64,000 nt of DNA from Prochlorococcus marinus str. MIT 9107 (lineage in GTDB: Bacteria > Cyanobacteriota > Cyanobacteriia > PCC-6307 > Cyanobiaceae), in NCBI RefSeq assembly GCF_000759855.1, contig NZ_JNAI01000006.1:1-64000 (forward strand), given 5' to 3'. This document shows, piece after piece, positions 53,451-63,376 of this stretch (within the stretch, counting starts at the first letter, position 1; the number at the start of each line of letters is the position of its first letter). The translations under genes were made by a program, and so were the position numbers. Below the pieces are notes generated by a model, which was given only the letters and a program-made list of their open reading frames with translations, was not told where the DNA came from and ran no database searches.

Positions 53451-53782
53451 ATTAGGAAATGATTAGCTTAAACGTTTTGAGAATACTTTATATTTCACCA
53501 AAGAGTTGAATTCACAACAAAATTGTAAAGGTTAGTAATCCTAGCCATAATTAATCAAAAAAATCATCTCAAGTAAAATCGCATGGCAAAGAAGTTAGAT
53601 TTAATAAGAAAAGTTATTCTCAGAGATAAAAATTAAATAAAAAAAATCAAGATTTTTTCAACTCAGATATTTTTAATAAATTTCTTTTTGCTGACATTAA
53701 ATAAAATTTTGTTTCATAAAAACATACTAATTATTGACCATTCTCAAACAATTATTAAAAAGGTGATAAGACACCTAATAAA
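53451..53782. other. pcb upstream region
   Basis: This 332-bp gap between pcb and the small plus-strand ORF is very AT-rich. A TATAAAGT-like -10 candidate occurs on the minus strand about 35-45 bp before pcb, but no -35 is clear. A small hairpin, AGGTG/CACCT, lies at 53761-53776, just before the small ORF. Confidence 0.4.
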
Positions 53783-53959
53783 ATGGAAACCTTCCAAGAA
53801 TCTCCTAGCAAAATTTCACAAAAAATGAAATCTGAGGTTGATTACAAAAAAGCTGCAAAATCCTACAGAGAATCAGAACAATATATAAAAATGATCAACT
53901 TATATCCAACTTTGCATAACACAATAATTGACTGTAAGGATGAAAATCTAGTTGAATAG
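53783..53959 (+). CDS. Small hypothetical protein (58 aa)
   Basis: ATG 53783 opens a 58-codon frame ending TAG. It begins METFQESPSKISQKMK and is charged and helical (KKAAKSYRESEQYIKMINL). AAGGTG about 20 bp upstream is part of a small hairpin and could serve as a ribosome site. No family is recognised. The composition looks protein-like and the frame fills the gap neatly, so I accept it with reserve. Confidence 0.45.
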   Translation: METFQESPSKISQKMKSEVDYKKAAKSYRESEQYIKMINLYPTLHNTIIDCKDENLVE

Positions 53960-54003
53960 CAATCAAATATATCTTTCTAAATTAATCTTCAAATAATATT
54001 TTT

Positions 54004-54237
54004 TTAAGCTGCATTACTAAAATTTTCTTCAACGTAAAATTTATTAATAATATTTCTACAAGTTTTTATATTGTAGAGGGCTTTAGGCCTCCAAGGTTTT
54101 TTTTGACCAAGAGGAGAGCTTTTCCAATGAATTCCAGGCTTAAGTATTCCATTATCACGTAAAAAAGAAAGTTTAATTTCAGTTATTCCTAAATTTTCAG
54201 CAGTTAGCTCGGAAGAGCTCCATATATCCCCTAACAT
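54004..54237 (-). CDS. Excisionase/MerR-like small DNA-binding protein (77 aa)
   Basis: The segment SSSELTAENLGITEIKLSFL, then GILKPGIHWKSSPLG, follows the pattern of excisionase-type winged helices, in which a helix-turn-helix is followed by a G-x-HW loop. The C-terminal helix is basic. No partner integrase is nearby. It could be a phage- or island-derived regulator or a domesticated one. It lies in the low-coding gap between pcb and hisS. Confidence 0.5.
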   Translation of the reverse strand: MLGDIWSSSELTAENLGITEIKLSFLRDNGILKPGIHWKSSPLGQKKPWRPKALYNIKTCRNIINKFYVEENFSNAA

Positions 54238-54374
54238 TGAATTAAGTAAATATTATTAATCCTTAATAACGTTAATTTTAATTTTTTGAAAGGGGTAAAA
54301 CTTTTAAATAATTGTTAATTGGCAAAAAGCCTAGTATCTATAGTAAAAAGCTGAAAAATATTTTTTATCTCAAA

Positions 54375-54674
54375 TTAAGAAATATTAAACAAAGAATCCT
54401 CGTTAAGAAAAATTTTTTTAATTTCCTCTTTCTTTTTTAAAGATTTGAATCGAACATATTCTTGAGTAATCGATTCAGTTTTAAGGAGATTGAGCCATCC
54501 CTTTTCCCAATTACAACAGCTTGTTAATTCTTTTTCTGTAATTTTCAAATAAATTTCGCAATCAACAACCGAAACCATTAAAAAATATTTTTGTCCATTT
54601 TCTTTCGTCTTATTTACTAAGACAAAATGTCTTAAACCTTTTATAGGTTTTTTCGAAGTCCAGAAATTTTCCAT
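54375..54674 (-). CDS. Small Trp-containing conserved protein (99 aa)
   Basis: The product starts MENFWTSKKPIKGLRHFVLVN and contains CNWEKGWLNLL near residue 54. This W...HF...W..GW layout resembles the TIGR02450 family of small tryptophan-rich proteins known from cyanobacteria and marine bacteria. Their role is unknown. It is 2 bp from the next gene, so it belongs to a hisS-led minus-strand series. Confidence 0.6.
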   Translation of the reverse strand: MENFWTSKKPIKGLRHFVLVNKTKENGQKYFLMVSVVDCEIYLKITEKELTSCCNWEKGWLNLLKTESITQEYVRFKSLKKKEEIKKIFLNEDSLFNIS

Positions 54675-54676
54675 TA

Positions 54677-54967
54677 TTATTTTTTCTTTATATTTTTTTG
54701 AGAATCAACTCTAGATATTTCTTTATATTCTTTTCTAATTTCATCTAATAAAAGTTTTCTTTTATCCAGATAGAAAATAGATTCTTGTTTTGACAAGTTA
54801 TATCTTTCTTTTTTAGTTAAATGCATCCAATTATTTAGATTCTTCTTATTGAAGGCTATTAATTTTTTAGATTTTAAAAATCTTTTTTTTCTATTTAATT
54901 TAAGCCAATTCCTCAAACAAAGGGAAATTAGTACAAAAAGAAGAATTATCATTAATTTGAGGAGCAT
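54677..54967 (-). CDS. Small membrane-anchored hypothetical protein (96 aa)
   Basis: One N-terminal membrane span (residues 2-18, LLKLMIILLFVLISLCL) is followed by a very basic, helical cytoplasmic tail (KRFLKSKKLIAFNKKNL and on). No family is recognised. Its first base overlaps the last base of hisS, and the next gene follows after 2 bp, so all three are co-transcribed. Confidence 0.55.
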   Translation of the reverse strand: MLLKLMIILLFVLISLCLRNWLKLNRKKRFLKSKKLIAFNKKNLNNWMHLTKKERYNLSKQESIFYLDKRKLLLDEIRKEYKEISRVDSQKNIKKK

Positions 54968-56247
54968 TACTTTACAAGCAAGTTATTAATTAGCCACTTT
55001 TCCAAAGTAATATCATCTTCAAAAGATATTGCCAATTCTTTATTTTCAGTACTTGCTTTATCAAAAAGTCTTATAATGAATTCTTTATTAGCTGCTTCAT
55101 CATCACCAATAACAATAATACTTTTAGCTTTTAGTTTATTTGCCTTTTTAAATTGTTTAGAGAAAGAGGCTCCACTCAAATCCAATTCAACTAATAAATC
55201 ATAATTTCTTAATTTTCTTGATAAATCCATGGCTAATGTTTCAGAAATTAAGCCTTGATTAATAATATAAATATCAGTATTTCTTGGAGCTTCTAGCTCT
55301 TTTCCCGCGAGTAAGATTAATCTTTCTAAACCAATAGCGAAACCAATTGCAGGGGTGCTTGGGCCTCCCATTTGTTTTATTAAATCGTCATATCTACCTC
55401 CTCCGCAAACTGTAGCTTGAGAGCCTAGAGAACCACTAGTAATTTCAAAGGCAGTATGGGTGTAATAATCCAAGCCTCTCACTAGATTAAGATTTTCCAA
55501 GTAAGGTATTTTTAAAATCTCTAATTGTTTTTTTAAGTATGAATATCTTTTACGACTTTTTTCAGACAAAAAGTCAATTAATCTTGGAGCATTTTCAAGG
55601 ATTTTTTTTGTTTGAATATTCTTACTATCGAAAATCCTCAAGGGATTTTTATCAATCCTATTCTGAGAATCTAGGTCTAGAGCCTTTTTGTTTGTTTTTA
55701 GCCACTTTAAAAAATTTTCCTGAAAATTTAATCTATCACTCAGATCACCCAACGTATTTATTTCAAGATTAAGTTCTTTTATTCCTAATTTTTTTAAGAT
55801 GTCCCAAGCCAAAGCAATAATTTCAACATCACTTCTCACTGATTCATATCCTATAAATTCAACACCTAATTGATGAAACTGTCTTTGCCTTCCTGCTTGT
55901 GGCCTCTCATATCTAAACATAGGTCCCATATACCAAAGTTTTTGAAGGGGATTAGAAGATATTCCATTTTGTATTAATGCTCGTGCGACTGAGGCCGTCC
56001 CTTCAGGCCTAAGAGTGCAGGATCTCTCTCCTCTATCTAAAAATGTGTACATTTCCTTACTTACAACATCTGTTCCTTCACCAATTCCTCTTATAAATAA
56101 TTCAGTCATTTCCAATATTGGTGTTCTTATTTCTTTGATAGATGATCTTTTAAGTTGCTCCAATACAATTTTCTCAACATTTTGCCACTTTATTAATTGA
56201 TCAGGTAATAGGTCTACCGTTCCTCTAAGATTTTTTAAGTTATTCAA
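54967..56247 (-). CDS. hisS: Histidyl-tRNA synthetase
   Basis: This class II aminoacyl-tRNA synthetase charges tRNA-His. It starts with the typical NNLRGTVDLLPDQLIKW. Motif 2 is TLRPEGTASVARAL, then FRYERPQAGRQRQFHQLGVE. The histidine-A motif LVRGLDYYTHTAFE and GGGRYDDLI are present, and motif 3 is PAIGFAIGLERL. The C-terminal anticodon domain is complete. The length, 426 residues, is normal. It is the first gene of a minus-strand series with two small genes. Confidence 0.97.
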   Translation of the reverse strand: MNNLKNLRGTVDLLPDQLIKWQNVEKIVLEQLKRSSIKEIRTPILEMTELFIRGIGEGTDVVSKEMYTFLDRGERSCTLRPEGTASVARALIQNGISSNPLQKLWYMGPMFRYERPQAGRQRQFHQLGVEFIGYESVRSDVEIIALAWDILKKLGIKELNLEINTLGDLSDRLNFQENFLKWLKTNKKALDLDSQNRIDKNPLRIFDSKNIQTKKILENAPRLIDFLSEKSRKRYSYLKKQLEILKIPYLENLNLVRGLDYYTHTAFEITSGSLGSQATVCGGGRYDDLIKQMGGPSTPAIGFAIGLERLILLAGKELEAPRNTDIYIINQGLISETLAMDLSRKLRNYDLLVELDLSGASFSKQFKKANKLKAKSIIVIGDDEAANKEFIIRLFDKASTENKELAISFEDDITLEKWLINNLLVK

Positions 56248-56345
56248 AGTTCTAGAAAATAATTCAAAAAATTTAATTTACTACAGAAATTAAATTTTAT
56301 TGGCTGTTCTGTGAGACAATTTTAATTTAACATTTAGTAAACCTA

Positions 56346-56768
56346 TTGGAAATCAATAAAAATAAAGAGAGTCAGCATTGTGGTACTAAACCAAAAAAAA
56401 TTGCTTTTGGAATAGCACCGCTTGGTATTGTTTCAATAGGAATAGTACCAATGGGAGTAATAAGTATTGGAGTAGTTCCCATGGGTGTTTTTTCTTTTGG
56501 TGCCGTAGCAATGGGAATTATCAATTTGTCAGTGGTGGGGATGGGAATTATCTCTGGTGGCATTACAACTATGGGGGTATGGGAGTATTCACCTAATTCT
56601 CAAAACCACAATCATAATCAATCTAAACAAATTTCAAATTCAAACAAGAAAAATATAATGTCAGATCTTTTTAACACCAAAGAAGAAGCTGAAAAGGCTG
56701 CTTCAAGATACGGATGTATTGGAGCTCATGAAATGGGTAAAAAATGGATGCCCTGTAAAATGCACTAA
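56346..56768 (+). CDS. Glycine-repeat protein with C-terminal DUF3721 (140 aa)
   Basis: The frame opens at TTG 56346; no ATG occurs before the repeats. Residues about 18-78 are a periodic hydrophobic array of the type GIVSIG-IVPMG-VISIG-VVPMG, with Gly every 5-6 residues. A polar N/H/Q linker follows. The last 36 residues (TKEEAEKAASRYGCIGAHEM, GKKWMPCKMH) are a DUF3721 domain with its conserved C and H residues, possibly metal-binding. Function is unknown. It converges with the exonuclease gene. Confidence 0.75.
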   Translation: MEINKNKESQHCGTKPKKIAFGIAPLGIVSIGIVPMGVISIGVVPMGVFSFGAVAMGIINLSVVGMGIISGGITTMGVWEYSPNSQNHNHNQSKQISNSNKKNIMSDLFNTKEEAEKAASRYGCIGAHEMGKKWMPCKMH

Positions 56769-56798
56769 ATATTTACTTAATCAAAAATTAATTAAATA

Positions 56799-57578
56799 TT
56801 AATTTAAAATCTCTACTCTAAAATCAAGACTTTTTGCCTCATCAATAGTTAATTTTTTTGACCAGGCTCCTTGCACAGGACTATTCCATCTAAAACCAGC
56901 ATTTTTAGCTAATAGCCTATCATCATAACTAACCAATGCCTTGTATAAAAACCTAGGTTCAATAGCTTTTAGTAAAAGTTCCTCTAAATTATCACATTTT
57001 TTGAAGACCTCAGATAGATAAAAGCAATCAGACAAAGCTCTATGCAAATTCCAAACTGGTATTGAAAAAGATAAAGCTAAATGAGTTACAGAAGGTCTAG
57101 TTTTTAGTGATTTTTTAAAAGACCAATTAATATCCTCTAAACTGCAAATCCATTTTTTATTAAGTTTAGGCAATCTTCCCTTCCCAAACCATTTCTTATC
57201 AAACTCTACATTATGCGCAACAATGAAATCCGAACAATCAACAAGTTTTAAAAAGAAATTCAATCCATCTACCCATGGTTGAGGAATATTAGTTACTTCT
57301 GCAGATATACCATTTACATGTTCAGCATCATTGTTTTTTACCGGGAATAAAAATGAGACCTGTGAAAGTACACATTTAAAAGATACGTCAAACAAAATAC
57401 AACCTATTTCTATCACTTCATCTTTGTTTTCATCTAACCCCGTTGTCTCGGTATCAAGAATTAAAATTTTTTCAATTTTTTTAATTTGATTATTAACATT
57501 TTTTTCAGAGGGGTTACTTTTAATTTGATCAGGAAGAAAATCCAATTGATTTAATTCTTTTTTGTTAGATAGTTCCAA
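56799..57578 (-). CDS. DnaQ-like 3'-5' exonuclease (259 aa)
   Basis: The DEDD motifs are seen: ILILDTETTGLDENKDEVIEIG near residue 34, VAHNVEFDKKWF near 120, and the last HRALSDCFYLSEVF with H and D near 180. A C-terminal domain of about 60 residues (FLYKALVSYDDRLLAKNAGF, RWNSPVQGAWSKKL) is common in cyanobacterial members. It probably acts in DNA or RNA proofreading or turnover, not necessarily as the replicase epsilon subunit. Confidence 0.85.
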   Translation of the reverse strand: MELSNKKELNQLDFLPDQIKSNPSEKNVNNQIKKIEKILILDTETTGLDENKDEVIEIGCILFDVSFKCVLSQVSFLFPVKNNDAEHVNGISAEVTNIPQPWVDGLNFFLKLVDCSDFIVAHNVEFDKKWFGKGRLPKLNKKWICSLEDINWSFKKSLKTRPSVTHLALSFSIPVWNLHRALSDCFYLSEVFKKCDNLEELLLKAIEPRFLYKALVSYDDRLLAKNAGFRWNSPVQGAWSKKLTIDEAKSLDFRVEILN

Positions 57579-57705
57579 TTAGAAGAAAACACTTTAATTT
57601 ATATTGACGCATTTATTAAAAATTTCTTTTAAATTTATATTTATTAAACAAATTTGATTAGAGAATAATTTTTAAAAATTTCTTAGATAAAAAAAATCAT
57701 AAAAA

Positions 57706-58428
57706 ATGACTTTTACAAAATATCAATTTAACAATTTTTGTTATTGGCCATCAAAACCTAAGAAAATTATAGAATTCATTGGTGGAAGTTACTTAGCATC
57801 TAAACCAGATTTAACCTATAGAAGATTTATAGAGAGCTTAATAAATAAAAATTACGCAGTACATGCATACAAGTACACTCCTCAATTTGATCACCAACAA
57901 CTTTCTATTAAAGCATGGAAGGATTTTAAGAATTGCCGAATATCCATATCTAAAAGAATAGGAGTATCAATTCCATCAATAAGAATTGGTCATAGTCTTG
58001 GATGTAAACTTCATTTAATTTCTCCTGATGGTGGAAGAAATTGCGAAAGATTCATATCAATTAGTTTCAATAACTTTAGTGCTAACAAATCAATTCCATT
58101 TTTAAAACAGATTGCTCAAAGATTAGAATTCAACAGTGAATTCAGCCCAAGTCCAGAAAGAACTTTAAGAATAATTGAAAAAACTTATAATCAAAAAAAT
58201 AATTTCCTTATAAAATTCAATTCAGACGAATTAGATCAAACAGATAAATTATTTTCTTGCCTTAAATCAAGAAAAGAAGATAATTCAAAGGGGATAATGT
58301 TAAATGGAACACACACTATTATTGCGAGTGCTGGACTAAGAGGAAATTTTTTAGGAGATTGGGCTGATGATAGTTTCAAAAGAAACACTATTAAAAAAAT
58401 TTCTAGTTTAATTGATGAATTAGATTAG
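57706..58428 (+). CDS. DUF1350 family alpha/beta-hydrolase-like protein
   Basis: The family pattern starts [20 protein letters not shown], followed by [19 protein letters not shown]. The [10 protein letters not shown] motif near residue 96 is the nucleophile elbow of an alpha/beta hydrolase. DUF1350 is found in cyanobacteria and plastids; its substrate is not known. Its end overlaps the acs stop by 4 bp tail to tail. Confidence 0.8.
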   Translation: MTFTKYQFNNFCYWPSKPKKIIEFIGGSYLASKPDLTYRRFIESLINKNYAVHAYKYTPQFDHQQLSIKAWKDFKNCRISISKRIGVSIPSIRIGHSLGCKLHLISPDGGRNCERFISISFNNFSANKSIPFLKQIAQRLEFNSEFSPSPERTLRIIEKTYNQKNNFLIKFNSDELDQTDKLFSCLKSRKEDNSKGIMLNGTHTIIASAGLRGNFLGDWADDSFKRNTIKKISSLIDELD

Positions 58429-60407
58429 GATGTTTCTTTCAACTTTTCTAAAACAGAACTATCTTCAAGAGTACTTATATCCCCACTTATTTTTTCTCCA
58501 GCCGCCAATGATCTCAAAATTCTCCTCATAATTTTTCCACTTCGTGTTTTGGGAAGAGAGTCAGAAATTATTATTTTTTCAGGCTTAGCAATAATTCCAA
58601 TTTCATTAACTACATGCTTCTTTAATTCCTCTAATAATTCTGCAGAACTATTCACATTCTTCTCTAAAGATACGAAAGCGACTATAACCTCACCTTTTAG
58701 ATCATCTCTTCTACCAACAACAGCAGCTTCTGCAACTAATTTATGGCTTACCAAAGCAGATTCTATTTCCATCGTTCCTAGCCGATGACCTGAAACACTT
58801 ATAACATCATCAACTCTCCCCATAATCCATATATATCCATCTTCATCAATACGTGCTCCATCCCCAGCGAAATAAACATTCTTTTCTCCTTTAAAAGAAA
58901 TATATTCCCAATAACTCTCTAAGTATCTCTTTGAGTTTCCATGAATAGTTCTCATCATTCCTGGCCAAGGCTTCTTAATAATCAAATAGCCGCCCTCGTT
59001 TTCCTTTACCTTTTCTCCATTCTTATCGACAACTTCAACTTCAATTCCAGGTAAGGGATAAGTAGCTGAACCTGGCTTTGTCGCAACGACTCCAGGCAAA
59101 GGGCTTATCATCACACCCCCAGTTTCAGTTTGCCACCAGGTATCTACTATGGGGCATTTATTTTTACCAATAACATCTTTGTACCAAATCCATGCTTCAG
59201 GATTAATAGGTTCTCCAACTGTGCCTAAAAGTCTAAGACTTTCAAGATTATATTTATCAGGGATTTCACGTCCAGCTTTCATAAATGTTCTTATTGCTGT
59301 TGGAGCAGTATAAAAAATTGAAACCTTGTATTTCTGAACAATTTCCCAAAAAGCTCCTAAATTAGATGGCCTTGGAACACCCTCAAACATTAAGGTTGTA
59401 GCGCCATTTGATAATGGCCCATAAACGATATAACTATGGCCTGTAATCCAACCAACATCCGCTGTACACCAATAAATATCATCATCTTTTAAATCAAAAA
59501 TCCATTTAAATGTCAAATGAGTCCAAAGATTATAACCTCCTGTAGTGTGTACAACTCCTTTAGGTTTTCCAGTTGATCCTGAGGTATAAAGAATAAAAAG
59601 TCTATCTTCGCTATTCATAATTTCGGGTTCACACCAACTTTTTTGATCTTTCAATAACTCATGCCACCAAAAATCCCTCTTATTTACCATTGAAATATTT
59701 TTTTTAGTCCTTTGAACAACTACTACTTTTTCAACAATTTTATCTGCTCCACTTTGAATTGCCGCGTCAACTGCCTTCTTAAGCTCAATAACCTTATCTT
59801 TTCTAAATCCACCATCTGCGGTAATAATATATTTAGCATTTCCATCAATTAATCTATCCTTTAAAGCTTCCGAAGAAAATCCCCCAAAGACAACTGAATG
59901 GGGCGCGCCAATTCTTGCACAAGCTAACATCGCAAACATCGCCTCAGGAATCATTGGCATATAAATACATACCAAATCCCCTTTTTTTACTCCAATTTCT
60001 TTAAGTGCATTAGCAGCTTTACATACCTCTTTTAGGAGTTCCTCATAAGTATATTTTTTGCTATCGCCAGGTTCTCCTTCCCATATAAGTGCAGTTTTTT
60101 CTCCACGTCCTTTCTTTATGTGTCTATCTAAGCAGTTATATGTAATATTGAGTTTTCCTTCTTTAAACCACTTAAAAAAGGGAGCATTATCACTATCTAA
60201 TACACTTTGAAATGGTTCAAACCAATCTATTTCGGAATTTGCGAAAGATTCCCAAAATTTAATTGGATTATCTGAGGCTTGTTTTTTTAAACTAAGTAAT
60301 TCTTTTTGAGATCTAATATTTGAGCTTTCTGCGAATTCTTTTGAAGGAGGAAAAATTCGCCTTTCGTCTAGAATATTATTTATTGAATTTTTTTTATCTA
60401 ATGCCAT
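58425..60407 (-). CDS. acs: Acetyl-CoA synthetase
   Basis: This enzyme activates acetate to acetyl-CoA through acetyl-AMP. The N-terminal ACAS region ([20 protein letters not shown]) is present, as are the P-loop [20 protein letters not shown] near residue 273, [16 protein letters not shown] near 420, [20 protein letters not shown] near 530, and the catalytic, acetylatable lysine in [14 protein letters not shown] near 625. The length, 660 residues, is normal. Confidence 0.97.
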   Translation of the reverse strand: MALDKKNSINNILDERRIFPPSKEFAESSNIRSQKELLSLKKQASDNPIKFWESFANSEIDWFEPFQSVLDSDNAPFFKWFKEGKLNITYNCLDRHIKKGRGEKTALIWEGEPGDSKKYTYEELLKEVCKAANALKEIGVKKGDLVCIYMPMIPEAMFAMLACARIGAPHSVVFGGFSSEALKDRLIDGNAKYIITADGGFRKDKVIELKKAVDAAIQSGADKIVEKVVVVQRTKKNISMVNKRDFWWHELLKDQKSWCEPEIMNSEDRLFILYTSGSTGKPKGVVHTTGGYNLWTHLTFKWIFDLKDDDIYWCTADVGWITGHSYIVYGPLSNGATTLMFEGVPRPSNLGAFWEIVQKYKVSIFYTAPTAIRTFMKAGREIPDKYNLESLRLLGTVGEPINPEAWIWYKDVIGKNKCPIVDTWWQTETGGVMISPLPGVVATKPGSATYPLPGIEVEVVDKNGEKVKENEGGYLIIKKPWPGMMRTIHGNSKRYLESYWEYISFKGEKNVYFAGDGARIDEDGYIWIMGRVDDVISVSGHRLGTMEIESALVSHKLVAEAAVVGRRDDLKGEVIVAFVSLEKNVNSSAELLEELKKHVVNEIGIIAKPEKIIISDSLPKTRSGKIMRRILRSLAAGEKISGDISTLEDSSVLEKLKETS

Positions 60408-60500
60408 TAAATGAATCTATTTTTAATAAACCTAAACGAAAAATTTATTGTTTTCAAAAATTTTAATAATAATTTAGCTGATAAATTTATTATTAAAAAT

Positions 60501-61472
60501 CTAATAAAGGCGGCCAAGAACAAATTCAGGGAGGGCCATTAACGCCCTTTTGTACTCTGAATCAGGAAGCCAGACTATTGCTTCTTTAGAAAGCATGGCA
60601 AATTCCTCTGCTAGTTTTCTGGAATTTTCAATGGCTTTAGAATTCATTATGATACTTAGAGCATTATCTAAATCATCTTTTTCAGCAAGTTCTCGATTAA
60701 TGAGAACAGACAATTTCTTATTCTCTTCTAATGCATATAAAACTGGTGCAGTAAGATATCCACTCGCAAGATCACTTACGGCGGGTTTTCCAAGTTGTTT
60801 ATCATTTCCTGTAAAATCAAGGATGTCATCTACGACTTGAAAAGCTAGACCAACATTTTTACCAAACTCATAAAGTAAGTTTAATTTTTCGTCGTTGAGA
60901 TTACTTAAAACTCCAGCTGCTTTACAACTATTAGCTATTAAAGATGCAGTTTTACAGTAACTTTTATTTATGTATTTGGAAAAAGATTGAGCTGAATCGA
61001 ATCTATTTAAATTTTGTTTAATTTCTCCTTCAGCTAAATCCATTATCACTCTACTAAGTAATTTAACTACATTTACATTTTCAAGATTTGCCAGGTGCCA
61101 ACTTGCTTGAGCAAATAGAAAGTCTCCTGCCAATACAGCGACTCTAGTATTAAATCTGCTATGTACAGTATCAACCCCTCTTCTTGTAGAAGCCTCATCA
61201 ACAACATCATCGTGGACTAATGATGCTGTATGAATCATTTCAGTTATTTCAGCAAGCTTTTTATGTTTATCTATTAGAGTAAAATTATGGGATATAGCTT
61301 TTGAAATTAACAACACGATACCTGGTCTAAGTCTTTTCCCTCCTGCACTAAATAAGTGCTCAGCTGCTGCTTGAAGAATTGGATGACCAGCTCCTATTAA
61401 ATTTTTCAGTTCAAGAATAAGATCATCAAGATCATTTTCAACTGGTTGTAGTAGTTCTGTTACTGTGTTCAT
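60501..61472 (-). CDS. sds: Solanesyl (all-trans polyprenyl) diphosphate synthase
   Basis: This enzyme makes the C45 side chain of plastoquinone. First Asp-rich motif HDDVVDEASTRRGVDTVHSR is near residue 93, and the second, LAFQVVDDILDFTGND, near 212. GGKRLRPGIVLLI is near 49. The start is ambiguous: ATG 61484 adds MRSI before the ATG at 61472; I prefer the latter (MNTVTELLQPVENDLDDLI). The length, 323 residues, is normal. It lies 15-27 bp after murI on the same strand. Confidence 0.92.
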   Translation of the reverse strand: MNTVTELLQPVENDLDDLILELKNLIGAGHPILQAAAEHLFSAGGKRLRPGIVLLISKAISHNFTLIDKHKKLAEITEMIHTASLVHDDVVDEASTRRGVDTVHSRFNTRVAVLAGDFLFAQASWHLANLENVNVVKLLSRVIMDLAEGEIKQNLNRFDSAQSFSKYINKSYCKTASLIANSCKAAGVLSNLNDEKLNLLYEFGKNVGLAFQVVDDILDFTGNDKQLGKPAVSDLASGYLTAPVLYALEENKKLSVLINRELAEKDDLDNALSIIMNSKAIENSRKLAEEFAMLSKEAIVWLPDSEYKRALMALPEFVLGRLY

Positions 61473-61499
61473 GATTGACCTCATACATATATTAAAGAA

Positions 61500-62294
61500 T
61501 CAAACATTGCTTCGGAGGTTAACCAATCTAATTTCTTTATTAATTTCAAGCCAAATTTTTACTTTTTTGAAAAATTCATCTTTTTTTGAAGTAACAAAAA
61601 ATTGCACATTTTCGTAAGAAAGACTTTCATAGCGGTCAGTCTTTGTAATAAAAAAAGATTCATTAAATTTTTTTATTAACGCTTCTGATGGATCAATAAT
61701 TTTTATATTGGTGTCTAATTTTTTTCTTAAAAAGTCATAAATCAAAGGATAATGACTACATCCAAGTATTAATTCTTCAATATTATTATCCAATAGTGGT
61801 CTTAAATACAAATCCGAAAGGTAATTTAACTTTTTAATATTTAGTTTTTCTTTTTCAATTTCTGATACAAATTCTGGACATTCTTGTTGAAATATCTTTA
61901 AATTCTCATTTTTATAACTTAAAGCGTTTTTATAATATGATGACCTGACAGTTGTTTGTGTTGCTAAGACACCAATTATTTGTTTACTAACTATTTCTGA
62001 TACTGAGTTTATAAGTTCAAAACAAGGGATCCCTAGATTAGTTTCTATAATATCAAGAGCACATGCATTTGTGGTATTACATGCTATTAAAAGTGCATCC
62101 AAATTCTTGCCTTCAAAAAAAGTACAAATCTCTTTTGCAATGAATCTTATTTCCTTAAAATTTTTATTTCCAAAAGGGATTCTTTTTGTGTCCGCCAAGT
62201 AAAAAACCTCAACATCGTTTCGAGTTTTTAGTAAAGAATTAAGGATAGTAAAACCACCTATCCCACTATCAAATATACCTACTTTAATTTTCAC
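61500..62294 (-). CDS. murI: Glutamate racemase
   Basis: MurI makes D-glutamate for peptidoglycan. FDSGIGGFTIL near residue 8 and both catalytic cysteine regions are present: LLIACNTTNACALDII near 73 and LILGCSHYPLIYDFL near 180. The length, 264 residues, is normal. It overlaps the amidase gene by 4 bp, so two cell-wall genes are coupled, followed by the polyprenyl synthase. Confidence 0.95.
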   Translation of the reverse strand: MKIKVGIFDSGIGGFTILNSLLKTRNDVEVFYLADTKRIPFGNKNFKEIRFIAKEICTFFEGKNLDALLIACNTTNACALDIIETNLGIPCFELINSVSEIVSKQIIGVLATQTTVRSSYYKNALSYKNENLKIFQQECPEFVSEIEKEKLNIKKLNYLSDLYLRPLLDNNIEELILGCSHYPLIYDFLRKKLDTNIKIIDPSEALIKKFNESFFITKTDRYESLSYENVQFFVTSKKDEFFKKVKIWLEINKEIRLVNLRSNV

Positions 62295-63376
62295 CCTACT
62301 TTAGACAGATATTCGAGGATTCCTTTTGTAATTGCATAAGCTATCCTTTTACGATGTGCAGTTTTTTCTAATCTTCTTGCATCTAATCTTCCTGTTAAAA
62401 AGCCAATTTCCACAAGAACTGCAGGCATCCTAGTATTTTTAATTACGTAAAATCTACCTTGTTTAACCCCTCGATCAGGACTACCAGGGGAAACTCTTAG
62501 AATTTGTTTCTGAATTCTTTTAGCGAGTAATCTACCCCTCCAGCCTCTAAAGTAAAAGGTTTCTAAGCCATTAATATCTCTTCTTTTCCCTCTTGAGGCA
62601 TTTGCATGAATACTTACAAAGATATCAGCATCAGTTTTGTTAGCGTAGGAAACTCTTGGAGGTAAATCCAAATCTACCTCATTTTTTCTTGTTAACCTTA
62701 CTTTTACACCTTTGTCAGACAGTAAATTTTCAACTAGCTTGGAAACCTCAAGTACTACATCAGTTTCCCTTATCCCACCAATACCTATTGCCCCTGGATC
62801 GGGTCCTCCATGACCTGGATCAATAACTACCGTGAATTTATTTTGTTTTACGTTTGGCAATCGCAAGTAATCATTAGCACTTTTATTCATATAACTTGAG
62901 TCTTGGTTTGTTTTAATATTGCCTTTTCTCTTTTCAACTGAACCTTCACCAATCTCTTTAAATGAATATTTTGGTGTAAATAATTTAATTCTCCATATAT
63001 TTTTGTTTAAGCCAACCATCTTCCAAGTCAAAGGAGTTAAATAAGGTTCTCCCTTAAATTCAATTACTAGTCTTGTTTTGCCCTTATTTGGTTTGCCTAA
63101 CCTAATTTCTTTTATTGGACCATTACCTTTTATGATCCTCGGATTTTTTAATTCTCCATGGAAATCCACCCAGAATCTATCACCATATATTTGATTAGCC
63201 TTCTGAAAGTATGCTTTTAAATTTGAATTTGTTTTAGTTCTTAATTCTAAAATACCATTACTTTTTAAAACCCATGCCGCTAAAGAACTTGATGATCTTA
63301 AAGGCGGGATAAAAAAATTTAAAAATAAAAAAATGGCAATATAACGAGAAAGTTTATTACAAAAAAACTTTGACAT
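62291..63376 (-). CDS. N-acetylmuramoyl-L-alanine amidase (AmiC type)
   Basis: After a signal sequence (residues 1-about 33) there is an AMIN domain (about 45-130; RFWVDFHGELKNPRI, KTRLVIEFKGEPYLT). The zinc amidase_3 domain follows: VVIDPGHGGPDPGAIG near 183, ETDVVLEVSKLVE, DIFVSIHANAS near 250, and the catalytic glutamate in AVLVEIGFLTG near 325. It cleaves peptide stems from glycan at division. The length, 361 residues, is normal. It overlaps its neighbours by 1 and 4 bp. Confidence 0.92.
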   Translation of the reverse strand: MSKFFCNKLSRYIAIFLFLNFFIPPLRSSSSLAAWVLKSNGILELRTKTNSNLKAYFQKANQIYGDRFWVDFHGELKNPRIIKGNGPIKEIRLGKPNKGKTRLVIEFKGEPYLTPLTWKMVGLNKNIWRIKLFTPKYSFKEIGEGSVEKRKGNIKTNQDSSYMNKSANDYLRLPNVKQNKFTVVIDPGHGGPDPGAIGIGGIRETDVVLEVSKLVENLLSDKGVKVRLTRKNEVDLDLPPRVSYANKTDADIFVSIHANASRGKRRDINGLETFYFRGWRGRLLAKRIQKQILRVSPGSPDRGVKQGRFYVIKNTRMPAVLVEIGFLTGRLDARRLEKTAHRKRIAYAITKGILEYLSKVG

